DNA of 64,000 bases, taken from contig OY986439.1 of assembly GCA_963920525.1 (NCBI GenBank), forward strand, positions 21,728,819 to 21,792,818, written 5' to 3'. Every line of letters begins with the position of its first letter. Within the stretch, counting starts at the first letter, position 1. The position numbers and the translations under genes were made by a program. Shown piece after piece: positions 1 through 10,527 of this stretch. This DNA comes from Dichetophora obliterata (Eukaryota; Arthropoda; Insecta; Diptera; Sciomyzidae). Under the pieces are notes generated by a model. The model saw only the letters and a list, made by a program, of their open reading frames with translations. It searched no databases and was not told where the DNA came from.

Positions 1-681
1 ATACCGGTCTCCATTAACGGTAACTGACTCTCCAGCATTATTTCGGAAGAAGTATGGCCCAATGACTCCACCAGCCCATAGAGCACACCAAACAGTCAGT
101 TTTTGTGGATGTAATGGCGTCTCAAGGGTCTCATGTGGATTCTCTTCAATCCAAATGCGGCAATTTTGCTTGTTGACGTAGCCATTCAACCAAAAATGAG
201 TGATGACACTGAACAAAATTTTGCGATGGAAATCAGCATCGAGATCAATCTCATTTTCGGCCCATACACCAAAATCACGACGCATTGCATGGTTTCGCGG
301 CTTTAATTCTTGCACAAGCTGGATCTTGTAAAGTCGCAAGCCAAGATCTTTGCGCAAAATCTTCCATAAAGTTGATGGACAAAGCTCCAATTGCTGTGCA
401 CGGTGGCGAGTCGATTCATTCGGGTCCTCTTCAACATTTTGGTCTACAACGGCAATTGTTTCTTCGGTGCGCACTGTTCGACGTCTCTGCGGATGCGTAT
501 TATCACATAGAGTAAACGTAGTGCGAAAACGACCCATGGTTAACCGAATTATTTGCTCTGATGGACGATTATGTCGACCCTAAAATGGACGGAGCTTGCG
601 GTAAACTTCGCGAACTGAACCATTATTTTCGAAATAAATTTGCACGATTTGCAAGCGTTGTTCTTTTGTCAACCTGTTCAT
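1..681 (-). pseudogene. Decayed mariner-type (DD41D-like) transposase, 3' part beyond left edge
   Basis: A transposase of the IS630/Tc1/mariner superfamily can be followed on the minus strand from an ATG at 679-681 to the left edge. The N-terminal helix-turn-helix region is recognisable, followed by the start of the DDE domain with the blocks GYVNKQNCRIW, LTVWCALWAGGVIG and ESVTVNGDR. These blocks closely parallel the two DD41D elements at 18848-20133 and 55403-56699, so this is a related but more diverged family member. It is dead: a TAG stop lies at 580-582, and the first catalytic block, normally SDEAHF, reads SVITHF, so the first Asp is lost. The second and third catalytic residues lie outside the window. 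I could not fix the terminal inverted repeat downstream of the start. Confidence 0.85.
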
Positions 682-1990
682 GATGAAATGGCAAACCAAA
701 CTGAACATAAATGACATTAGAGTTGCCAGATTTGACCATAAAATGCCAGTTTTATCTCTATTCGAAAAACAAACCTCTAAAAAAAAACACCCTTTAGTTA
801 TTAAGCAATCTTATACACCAATGTTAAAAACATGTTTTCAGAAAAATGAGATGCTTGCCAATTTTTTTTATAAATTTACACTTAAAAAAGTTAATGGGAT
901 TTTTTTGAAAAAATTCACTTTTTTTCCAATATATGGCCAATCGCCATTTTAAATCACCGCACAGTGCGCTTTTTTTAATTTTTAAATTTGACAAATAAAT
1001 AATTTTATTCGTCAGATTATAAAACATGTATTATGAATGTGGTGTTAAAAACTTGATGTATTGTATGGCTTTTTTAAAAAACTCGTCAAAGTTGAAACTT
1101 TTTTAACAAAAATAAGCTCAATTAAACTCAAAAAATAAAGTCAAGTTTAAACAATAATAACTTCGGACACAAAATATATTTAAAGGTTTTGTTTTTTGGA
1201 ATTTTTTGTCCTAATCGGCATTGATTTTAATATAAAATACAATAAAAAAATGTTAATAAATAAAAATAGAAAATTCATTGAAATATGACTAGACATTTTT
1301 CAAGGAATAAAAATTTAAGTAACAGTTAGTAGAAAATATCTAGCTAATTAAGCATTATTAAAGTTAAAGATTATAACTATCATAAAATACCGTACTTCTA
1401 CCTTCTGTTTCTGTAAAAACCTGCTGCATCTAAGCTGCTCTTAAGAAAAACCACTTAATTTAAAAAATGTCTTAAAAATCAAATTTTGCTCTAAAATGCA
1501 CTGATTTCCAAGAGAATTTATAGGTTCTCTTAAATTTAAAGAAAAATAAAATAGAATTCATAATTTAAAACAAGTTGAGACCTTATTTTGTATTAGCAAC
1601 CATTTTTTTAAAAATTTTTTTTTAAATTTTGTTAATTTGGTAATATTGTTTTATAGCAGATATATCTAAAAGTTATCCGATTTTTTATTAAAAAAGTTTT
1701 ATGCGGTTTTTTATTAAAAAAAAAATAAAAATATGGTTTGTATGGGAGGTAGGCGATGCAGTTGACCTAGAATTCTAATTTTTTGTGCTGTTATTTAAAT
1801 TGGCTAGATCTCATTTCATGGCCCTAGCTTTTATAGTTTCTCAGATAATGCAAATGTCATCCTAAAATCGAAAAACGCGCACTGTGCGCCGTGCATTTAT
1901 CATTTATCACGTTACCCCCATTTTGCAAATCATTTTCCCCCATACAAATTAGAGCTGGTCTAGTGACCACTCAACTCTAATATACATATA
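682..1990. other. AT-rich non-coding; possible TIR element about 960-1886
   Basis: I see no coding sequence. Around 960-973 and 1874-1886 lie inverted copies of CACAGTGCGC followed by a T-run. They could be the ends of a TIR element of about 930 bp. No convincing target-site duplication flanks them, so the boundaries are tentative. Confidence 0.3.
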
Positions 1991-2240
1991 TGTGACCTTC
2001 TCCGAGAAAAGGAACCTAGTGTGCCAAAAAACGGGCTTGGATTTAAGAGTGGATTCTGGTACCTAAAAGGGTGTAGGCATGACGTCACCAAAATCGGCAC
2101 CCAATCATAACTAACCATACCAAATCGCACCTCCCAACTCAAGGTGTGTTCACAGTGATAATGCGTTATGAAACTTTAAATGCGTTTATCTCAAAACTTC
2201 ATTTTCACAAACTAGGTCCATTTTCTCAGAGAAGGTCACA
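1991..2240. mobile_element. Short TIR element (MITE), copy 1
   Basis: This is a non-coding element of about 250 bp with inverted ends. It begins TGTGACCTTCTCCGAGAAAA and ends with the near-perfect reverse complement, the inner TIR part being GG(A)ACCTAGTGTG-like. A second copy of almost the same length (33820-34070) has the same TIRs. The left flank (1982-1990) and the bases just after the right end (2242-2250) both read atacatata. This may be a 9-bp target duplication, though the flank is a TA-rich simple sequence. No transposase is present and the superfamily is unassigned. Confidence 0.7.
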
Positions 2241-2512
2241 CATACATATATATATATATTAAAAATAAACTGGCCATTTCAGCCCTTGGAAGGACTTTGA
2301 CCTAGCTTCTATTGATTAATTGTGTTATGAGTGTTATTAAATGTTTGATCGCAAATGACCGAGAACTGGACCTACGTGTTTTATGCCGACTCCGAACGGC
2401 TTATGTTCTCAAGAAGCTTTACATGGCAATTTTTACTCTCTGAGGTTTGCCATTGTCTGCAGAGAGGTGGCGACCGAACAGAAAAATTAATTCAATTGAA
2501 TAAACTTTCTGT

Positions 2513-2592
2513 CTGAGCTGGAATTGAACCCGGGCTACCGCGGTTCTTTAGCTTAGGGGCCACGCACTCTACCCACTAAGCTCTGCCCACTA
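2513..2592 (-). repeat. tRNA-derived SINE-like module, copy 1
   Basis: On the minus strand this stretch has an A-box-like AGCTTAGTGGGTAGAGTGC and, about 40 nt further, a B-box-like GGGTTCAATTCC, as in RNA polymerase III internal promoters. The related copy at 12265-12345 shares the blocks GTAGAGTGCGT, TAAGCTAAAGA and CTCAGACAGAA. The 5' and 3' ends do not pair into an acceptor stem, so it is not a functional tRNA gene. A SINE head or tRNA pseudogene is the best reading. Confidence 0.6.
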
Positions 2593-4480
2593 GCCAATAC
2601 ATTTTTGCGCTCAAAATCCCCAAATAAATATTCTCATTACGACTCTGCCGCATATGAATATTGCAATTTTTATAATTTAATTTTTTGTTCAGTAGTTTGT
2701 TAAAATATTACTCTTTAAAATAAATATTCTATTCTCATTTAAAACACATAAGCTCAATTTCTTGAATTGTATTAATTTTTGGGACAAAATTAGCATCTTT
2801 CATAACTGTGTTCATAACATAAATTAAACTATGGTTTGGCCAAAGCATGATTTTTCAACGATATATTTATAAAACTATTTTTATAATTTTTTTTTGTAAA
2901 TAAGTTAATAGAAAGTATCTTACTTAAGTATTTAACACAATGTCAATTTAACTGTGTAACTAAAAGAATCACCAAGTATTTTAAATGTCAACGGATGCTT
3001 TTAATGTTATACAAAATCTGACCTATATTTTCGACTTCTAAACTAATTTTATTTATTTTAATTTTTCAGGTGAGTGCCAGAGCAAAAATGCAATTTTTAA
3101 AAATAAGCAATGACCACACTCTACAAGATCTCGTAAGTTTTTAAATTTTCCTTGATTATACTTTAAAATAAACAAACTCTGTAGTTAATTCATGTTATTA
3201 AATAGTTCGAAATAAAAATGATATCAGGCATATTTTGTATCTATATAGGTTAACACTTAAGTTTGGCATTAGATATCTATGTTAGCTTTACATTGATAAG
3301 AAACATACATATTGTAAAATTGTCTTTTTAATTAAGTTCAATAATTGTTATCAAAATAAATAAAATTTGTATACCGCTAGATACGTAGATACTTCATTTA
3401 TTGCTATAGTTAAAATAAATTGTTTTATGCTCACGTTTTTCTTAACGCATAACTAGTTCGTAGTTTTTTTAGCATGTTACGATTGTAAAATTCTATGTTT
3501 ATAGCTTTGTATTTGCCTTCGACATTCATTTAAACAAAAGCAAACCTAATCGAGAATCAGCCTAGTTCACAGCGGTTGCCTCACTTTACCATTGAATATT
3601 TTTGTAGTTTTGCTTTGTTGAATTTTGTTTTCTTTTGTTTTTTTTTATTTGTCTTGCATACACTCGTATCTATTCGAACAACTATCGTATCTAGCTAAAC
3701 GCATATTCCCTAGACACAAATTTGTAGTGCTGCGCTGAGGTGACTGTTCGTTGACACAAACTTTAATTAGATTTATTCTGACGTATCTACTTTTGATTTT
3801 ACAAGACTTTTTTCCCCATTTAGCTGCTGCTTCTGGTTAATCAGATGCGTTGAAAAGAGCAACAGGGTCAACGATATGCTATGGCATGTATCTAAATGTA
3901 TCTTAAGTGTTGTAACGGACTCTCGCACAATTTATATCGTGGATAAAAATTCTTTCAAAACTTTGAAGAAACATCTTTATACATATTTACTGTTAAATTT
4001 ATGCTACTTCAATGGGCAATTTTCATTATGTAGATTCGATTTTTAATGTTAAAATGAGTGTTTTTGTGTATTTTTTTTAAACCCTGCTTACTTTCAAGAA
4101 CAGCAATGAACAATCCGTCTTAACAATTTATAGTGGATTATGAATTTTATGATAGCTATAATTATACAGTTCTGTCCAAATTTGTTTAATGCTTTCTCTT
4201 AATTGTTTTCGTTTTATACCATATGTGTTATGTACTCGAAAAGTTGATTATATATGCTAAGCCAAGCTAAGCGCTTAGATAGTTTCGAGTTTTCGTTTGA
4301 AAAAAAGCTACAAACCACCGAACTTCCCTCTCAAGCTTAAGACGACTACTCATGATTCAAGGGCGTCGCCTGGCTATGACCCAGGGGGGGGAGGCAAATT
4401 GATCTATGTAGGATGGGAAAAGTATGAATTATAGGCATAGTCAAGATCACTTTAAGTACTTATTTAAAGTAATTTGTAGT
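2593..4480. other. Unassigned AT-rich sequence containing one candidate exon
   Basis: I recognise no transposon termini here. The only gene-like signal is the splice-flanked open segment at 3070-3132. The rest has no supportable coding sequence or RNA gene. Confidence 0.4.
3070..3132 (+). CDS. Candidate 63-nt internal coding exon
   Basis: A pyrimidine-rich tract ends in AG at 3068-3069 and a consensus donor GTAAGT starts at 3133. The 63 bases between are open in one frame for exactly 21 codons, VSARAK followed by MQFLKISNDHTLQDL, so skipping the exon would keep the frame. An ATG with AAAA before it lies at 3088, so this could also be a first coding exon with a short leader. It is the only place in the window where acceptor, open frame and donor fit together well. 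I do not recognise the peptide, and chance occurrence in AT-rich sequence is possible. I found no partner exon. Confidence 0.3.
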
Positions 4481-4899
4481 GCGAGCCTTCAGGGCCGTAG
4501 CCAGAGCTGAATTTAAGATAGGGCAGTGGTAATAACAGGTAGGGCACAAGTAAAAATATAACTTTATACAATCTGGTGAAACGATTTTCGCCGTACATGT
4601 ACACATTTAGTACTTAATTGTTGGAAGGGGGATGATCAAAACATTGATTAAATTACCATTGATCAATAATTACCTTGCGCTCTTTCACCAAGTATATAAT
4701 AATAACCAGGTAATAATAAATATTATCAATATATTTTCATTTATAAAGGTTTATATTAGGAAAAAAATAGTTAAAATTAAAGAATAAAAAAAAATTAATA
4801 ATAATAAAAAGTCCATTTCAGTGGATATATTGGACACGTCAGAAAGTTATTTTTATATATATACTAGCTGAAACCCGGCGCGTTGCTGCCACTCCCCCT

Positions 4900-6090
4900 T
4901 GTCAAACGCCTATAAAATGTTATCAGTTAAACAGCATGTCTAAATTGAGGCAGAATACTGAATTCCGAGACTGTGCGACCTATATCCACAAAGCTATTCG
5001 ATATAACAAATTTGGGTTGTATAGGAAGTGCCACGCCCTCTTGATCACCGCTCATAGAATGTAATCAATTAAACTGCATGTGTACATGGAGGTTGAATAC
5101 CGAATTCCAAAACTGTGCGACATATAACTCCAAAACTATTCGATAGCACAAACTTGGGTTGTATGGGAGGTGCACTGCCCTTTTCCTTACGCCCATAAAA
5201 TTTTACCAATGAAACTGCATGTGTAAATTGAGGTCAAATACTGAATTCCGAGGCTGAGTTACCTATAACTCCAAAGCAATTCGATATCGCAAATTTTAGT
5301 TAAATTGGAGGTGTCACACCCCCCCAACAAACTCTAAAAAATTTTATCAGTAAATCTGCAAGCGTAAATTTTAGTCGAATACTGAGTTCCGACGCTGTGC
5401 GACCTTGAACTCCGAAGCTATTCGATATCACAAATTTTAGTTGTATGGGAGGTGCCACTCCCCCTTGATCAACGCTCATAAAATGTAATCAATGAAACTG
5501 CATGTGTACATTGAAGTCCAATACTGAATTCCAAAGCTGTGAGACCTATAACCCCAAAACTGTTTGATATCTCTAATTTGGGTTAAATAGGAGGTTTTAC
5601 TCCCCCTTGTCGTACGCCCATAAAATGTAATTAATGAAACTGCATGTATAAATTGGGGCCGAATACTGAATTCTGTTGTATGGGAAGTGCCACTCCCCTT
5701 TGCCCTACGCTCATAAAATGTAGAGGAATGAAAGTGCATGCATAAATGTAGCTCGAATACCGAATTCTTACGCTGTCAACCTATAACTTCAAAGCAATTC
5801 GATATCGCAAATTTGGGTTGTAAGGGAGATGTCACGCCTCCCTGTCCAACGCCCATAAAATTGAATCAATGAAACTGCATGTGTAAATTGAGGTCAAAAA
5901 ATGAATTCCAAAGCTGAATTCCTATAACTTCAAAGCTATTCGATATCACAAATTTGGGTTGTATGAGAGGTGCCCCTCCCAATTGTCCACTCCCATAAAA
6001 TTTCACCACTGAAACGGTACGTCTAAATTGTGGTCGAATACCGAATTTCTAAGCTGTGTGACCCATAACTCTAAAGATATTCGATAACAA
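4900..6090. repeat. Tandem array of about 140-bp units in Helitron-like copy 1
   Basis: Nine units can be counted by the anchor 'cataaaatgt.atcaatgaaactgcatg' and its variants near 4912, 5051, 5191, 5330, 5478, 5620, 5712, 5854 and 5994. Spacing is 139-148 bp except one of 92 bp, which implies an internal deletion. Each unit also contains GAATACTGAATTCC, TGTGCGACCTATAACT and GGTTGTATGGGAGGTG. Short open frames here are shadows of the repeat. Confidence 0.85.
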
Positions 6091-6486
6091 CATTTTTTTT
6101 ATATATATGTGGGAGGTAAAATGGGGTGTGGCATTTCCTCTTAAACCATCTCGTACTCAAAGCAAAGCGAACTTACAAAATTTGAGCTGAATCGGACCAA
6201 TAGTTTCGAAGTATTTTGATATTTTCTTAAAAGTAAGCGTAGATGAAGTGTGACCACGCCCATTTTTATCAAAGTTAATGATAATTATCATATGAACTTA
6301 TTTACTAAATTTTAATTTAATACGACCATAACCGTCTTAAATACAGCATTTTTATTGATTTGTGGGCTACAAAAGGGGGTGTGGTATTATATTTTTCCTA
6401 AACCAGTAGAAGGAAGTATCCAATTTGGTTCAGTCGTTTTCAAATTTTAAGCATCCGAACAAATCACGATTCATTTTCATATATAC

Positions 6487-8225
6487 AGATATTGATTTGT
6501 GGGCGGTAAAAGTGGGCTTGAAAACATTTATGTATCGTGACTGCCTCTTGGAGCACCTACATAGCAAGTTTCACTTTAAAAATGTATAGAACTCTGGAAT
6601 TGCCATGATTTCGAAAAAGTGGGCGTATATATATTGCGACCACGCACATTTTTCGTACAGTTACTGACAGTAACCATCTGAACAAAATTACTAAATCTTA
6701 GTTTTTTACGATCGAAACCGTCTGATATATATCCTTTATTTGGTTTGTGGTCGATAGCGCAAATTTGGCTTGTATGGGAGGTACCACGCCCCCTCGTCCA
6801 AACGTTATCAAACCTCACAGGAACACTCACTCTCCTCGGCAGACGTTGTTCTGCCATAGACCGCCTTACTGTCATATACGAAAATGTCGAATAGCTGCCG
6901 AAAGTAACCATATGAACTAAATAAAAAATTTTAGTCAAATACGATCAAAACCGTGCGAAATATAACATTTTTGTTGTTTTGCAAGCTGTAAAAAGGGGTG
7001 CTGCAAAATATTTCCCTAGAGCCATCTCGTAATCGAAACAAATCGAATGCCGAAATTTCAGCTCAATTTAGGTTAAGCCTGGCGCACTTCACTCGACGCT
7101 AACTCCCCGAAAAGTGAGTTTAACTAAAGTGGGACAGGCCTATTTTTAGTGCACTTGCCGAGAGCAACGATATGAACTGAATTACAAAATTTTTGTCTAA
7201 AACGACCCAAACCGTTGAAATAAAACGTTTTCATTGGTTTGTGGGCGGTAAAAGGGGGCGTGGAAACCAATTTTAAGTTCAGTTGCTGACATTAATCGTA
7301 CAAACTAAGCCAACATTTTAGCTCAATCGACCCAGTAGTCAATTTTAATGATTTCTCAAAAAGTGAGTGTGGCTATAAAACGATGACGCCGTTTTTTAGT
7401 ACAGTTACCGAAAGTAACCATACAAACTTAGGTATCACATGTTAGTCTCATACGGTCAAAACTGCTTGAAATATAGCATTTTCACTGATTTGTGGGCGCA
7501 AAAAGGGGGTGTGGAAACCAACTTTTCGTTCAGTTACTGTCAGTAACTACACAAACCAAAGTACCAAATTTAAGTCTTATACGACCAAAACCGTATGAAA
7601 TAAACCATTTTCATTTATTTGTGGTCGGTAACAGGGGGCCTGGAAACCCATTTTTAGTACAGTTGTCGACAGTAACCGTACATACTAAATTACAAAATTT
7701 TAGCCTTATACGACACAAACCGACTGAGATATAACATTTTTAATTGATTTGGGGGCGGTAAAAGGGGGTGTGGCAAATTTTTTTCCTAAACCATCTCGTA
7801 CCTGAAACAAATCGACTGCCAAAATTTCAGGGCAGTCGGTTCAGTAGTTTTGGAGCAGATATCACACTGCCAGACACACATCGTTTTGCTTTTTATATAT
7901 ATAGATATTGATTTGTGGGCGGTAAAAGTGGGCGTGAAAACATTTACATATCGTGACCGCCTCTTAGATCACCTACACAGCAAGTTTCACTGTAAAAATG
8001 TGTAAAACTCTGGAATTGCCATGATTTCGAAAAAAGGCGTATTTATATTACGACCACGCCCATTTTTCGTACAGTTACCGACACTAACCATCTGAACAAA
8101 ATAACCAAATCTTAGTTTTTTATGATTGAAACCGTCTGATATATATCCTTTTTTTGGTTTGTGATCGATAGCGTAAATTTGGCTTGTATGGGAGGTACCA
8201 CGCCCCCTCGTCCAATAGTTACCAA
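6487..8225. repeat. Direct repeat pair of about 300 bp (6487-6790 and 7903-8225)
   Basis: Two long direct copies begin just after an internal Helitron 5'-end-like sequence. They share TGATTTGTGGGCGGTAAAAG, a block around TGGAATTGCCATGATTTCG and GGCTTGTATGGGAGGTACCA. Between them lie diverged units at about 7237, 7487, 7617 and 7747, each with the 'tttgtgggcggtaaaaggggg' anchor. No protein is encoded. Confidence 0.75.
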
Positions 8226-8320
8226 ACCTCACAAGAACACTCTCAAGATATGGCTTCCGTTTCCCTGAAAATTTCATAAAGATCGGTTCAGCGGTTTTGG
8301 AGTCTATATGTGATATAGCC

Positions 8321-8372
8321 ACATACCCACATACCCACATACCCACATACCCACATACCCACATACCCACAT
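8321..8372. repeat. 10-bp minisatellite (acatacccac)n
   Basis: The decamer acatacccac repeats about five times and degrades into acatacatac. It sits immediately inside the 5' end of the Helitron-like element. Confidence 0.9.
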
Positions 8373-8904
8373 ACATACATCCATTTTTATATATATAGAT
8401 TTTGCAACGATTTTTTTTAAATCAAATCATTTGGTTTTAAGAAAAAAAGATGAACCAACATGACACAAATAAATTTAGAGAGATATTTGACATTAAAGTC
8501 AGTTGGATTTTCGACTTTGTAGCGAAGAAAGGCAAAAAGATTTTGTTGGCCTGTTTTAAAAGAAAATATCAAATTTATGTTTTTTATCCTGTTATTTTTT
8601 TAACGAAAATAATATTAAGAGGGGTTAAAAAACAAATATCTATAGGGCTTAAAAGCCTTCAAGGGATTACAAAAATATAAATTTTGTGCCGAACAGGGGC
8701 AAAACAATTTTGTTTGTACAAGCTTGCAAAACGTAAGTAGCGATGGTAAAAATCAAAGGTATGTTTTTCAGCTTTTTAAGACCTAAATGATAGGAATAGT
8801 ATCTCAAAAAAATTTTTTGTTCTTAGTTTATAATAGCCATGGGAATGAATGGGTTAAAATAATCGATTTTTTCGATTCGTCATATTATAAAAAGTGGGGA
8901 AGCA

Positions 8905-9105
8905 CCGCGATCAGACTGACCTAAGTCTTGTCGCCCACTTGATGGAAGTGTTTAACAAGCTCAATGTTAGAATGTTGCTTAAAATAAACTTTCTGTCTGA
9001 TGAACAAGGCGAGCGCTTCCATTAAACGACAAAATCAATGGAGGAGCGGTACAACAATAAAAGTTTGCAATCTTTTATTGCTTATTTAAGTTGGTTTTTG
9101 TCACC
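8905..9105 (+). pseudogene. Decayed fragment of a repeat-associated invertebrate ORF (DEQGERFH motif)
   Basis: In the plus frame starting near 8910 one can read TDLSLVAHLMEVFNKLN, then SDEQGERFH, a stop, and in the same frame KSMEERY and YLSWFLSP. From memory, a block of the type GERFHQDI...MEKRYQG...DYCW occurs in many uncharacterised arthropod proteins of likely transposon origin. The join between NVRMLLKI and the SDEQ block seems to lack a segment. It lies inside the hAT-like element 4490-9432 and may be part of what that element once carried or captured. Function is unknown. Confidence 0.45.
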
Positions 9106-9593
9106 GAATGAGGCTTTGTGAAGAGCACCAACATAAACACAATTCACAACACACACATGAACATATGTATATTCAAACAAAATTTGAACATTTATCCCAA
9201 AAAATTAATAAAACTTTTATTATTCTCAGTCATTATATAACGCCTTTTTTATTTGCTACAAAAAATATAATCGTAAAATGTGGCATTTAATTTGTACATC
9301 CGTTACAAATTTATTAAAAATTGATTTCTCCATTGTGGTAAACACACTTTATTTAAAACCTCCCTTAAGGTAGGGCAATGGTATATGAAGGTAGGGCATT
9401 GCCCCATGATGCCCCCCCTAGCTACGGCCCTGCGAACCTTACTACCTCTACTTACGGCGATTGCAATAAGAACGGTAAGAAGTCCAAGGTGTAAAGGTCC
9501 ACGAGCTCTTGACTATACAAAAACAAAAACTTGTAAAAAAGTTTTCTTGTAAGTTTTCATAAATACATTTTCTGTGCACACTCATCATGGCCA

Positions 9594-10060
9594 GACCATT
9601 GAGGCGATGGTCCCCATGGTGCTTAGTAGCCAGGTTTTTAGCCGCCCGAGGCTGCTAAACAATGGTTCTACTGAACACGTTGTGCACGGTAGACCAATCA
9701 AAATATTCAATGTTTTCTCCTTTCGGGAAAGATGGTATTGGCCTCTTTTAGGACATCAACAATAGTTAGATTTGTTAGGTTGGGTTTATTATACCACAAT
9801 TGCTGCCAAAGTTCGGTTTAATTTTTAATGCTCAGTAAATCATAAAATTGGCCGAAAGTCTTGCAAGTTTCTGCAAGATTTGCGATTGACATCGTTTGCA
9901 TTTGCGAAGGGAAGTGCTTAAGGAGATGTAATAATGGAGTCCAAGTATGGAATTATTGATGACCTCTTCCAGAATTCTGAAGGGCTTTCTGATGGATGGT
10001 TTGTTCGATAACGTTGTTTTCCAAAAAATCGCGGCATTGATGTGATGTCTTCCTCAGTCC
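9594..10060 (-). pseudogene. hAT transposase relic (ZMYM1-like), C-terminal half
   Basis: The minus-strand frame around 9920-10045 reads RFFGKQRYRTNHPSESP followed by FWKRSSIIPYLDSIITS and a stop. This matches the 'R.N.P...SPEEYYRRSIFIPYLD' region of ZMYM1-like hAT transposases. After frame changes come TIVDVLKEANTIFP (about 9735-9775) and CSVEPLFSSLGRLKTWL (about 9615-9665), the conserved start of the hAT C-terminal dimerisation domain. At least one stop and two frameshifts separate these blocks. A longer open frame on the same strand (9953-10474) overlaps them in the wrong frame and is not the real coding sequence. No termini were assigned. Confidence 0.75.
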
Positions 10061-10527
10061 GACTTTCTCCGCAACAATAGTAGCATAGTTTATAATTTCA
10101 GCTGTGCCTTTTTCAGGATTGTCACGGTGGCTTGAAGAAATGGGATACGAGTCCAGATTTTTGGATGAGATTGGTCTCGGAAGGTAACCGAAAGAATCAT
10201 CACAATAGCATACGCCAATATTAGGGTCTTGAGCTACTGCCTGAGGTTGAGTATCTCCCGTTCTGGTGATCGAGCTAGGAACATGCGATACTATCTCTAT
10301 TTTTTTCTCCTTTTTCTTTTGTACATTTTCATCCTTTTTATCGCTGTCACTGCACTCAAAAAATTTATTAGTAAAATTTCTACGAATGATATTATTAAAC
10401 AAAATATTCGTACATTCTACAAATATTCGTACAAAATACGAAGTATTTTTATTGCGATATCTATACGATTTCATTCGTAAAATTTTTCTGATGTAGTATC
10501 TAGGAATATATTTGCTTTATATACTAA

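Larger units (their letters stand above)
4864..8399 (-). mobile_element. Helitron-like element with internal tandem repeats (copy 1)
   Basis: Read on the minus strand, the element starts TCTATATATATAAAAA after an A (8400) and ends GGGTTTCAGCTAG before a T (4863). TC at the 5' end, CTRR at the 3' end and insertion between A and T are Helitron hallmarks. A second copy (10528-12019) has equivalent ends. The body has no helicase or Rep coding sequence. The 3' half is an array of about 140-bp units. The 5' half holds diverged units of about 120-180 bp with the motif TGTGGGCGGTAAAAG. Two further 5'-end-like sequences occur internally, at about 6478-6489 and 7891-7905, each followed by TATTGATTTGTGGGCGG. 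This suggests serial insertion or a multi-headed element. A 3' hairpin is not obvious. Confidence 0.55.
4490..9432. mobile_element. hAT-like DNA transposon interrupted by a Helitron-like element
   Basis: The left end begins CAGGGCCGTAGCC and the right end, read inversely, begins CAGGGCCGTAGCTAG. Bases 4482-4489 (cgagcctt) and 9433-9440 (cgaacctt) form an 8-bp target duplication with one mismatch, as expected for hAT elements. The next hAT in the window (38870-41044) has similar termini (CACGGCCGTAACC). Most of the interior is the later 3.5-kb insertion 4864-8399. The remaining 1.0 kb on the right contains only a decayed protein fragment (about 8905-9105), so this copy is probably non-autonomous. 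The superfamily call rests on termini and TSD length, not on transposase sequence. Confidence 0.65.

Noticed and set aside
2513..2592. Functional tRNA gene
   Set aside because: A and B boxes are present, but the acceptor stem does not pair and the anticodon arm is not canonical. The same applies to the modules at 12265, 14017, 16735, 50640, 53378, 54343 and 55137.
5476..5739. Minus-strand frame in the 140-bp array
   Set aside because: Its internal amino-acid repeat mirrors the DNA repeat period. Neighbouring units are closed.
4900..6090. 140-bp repeats as a CRISPR-like array
   Set aside because: The entire unit is repeated with gradual divergence and the context is a Helitron-like element.
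6576..6938. 120-codon minus-strand open frame
   Set aside because: It lies wholly in the Helitron-like direct repeat; the second copy of that repeat encodes a shifted, different frame.
7987..8376. 129-codon minus-strand frame with a YVGMWVCG-type repeat
   Set aside because: The repeat is the translation of the acatacccac minisatellite and the rest is the Helitron-like repeat unit.
9953..10474. 173-codon minus-strand open frame
   Set aside because: It overlaps a hAT transposase relic that is readable in another frame of the same strand (FFGKQRYRTNHPSESP, IIPYLDSI), and its own sequence has no recognisable domain.
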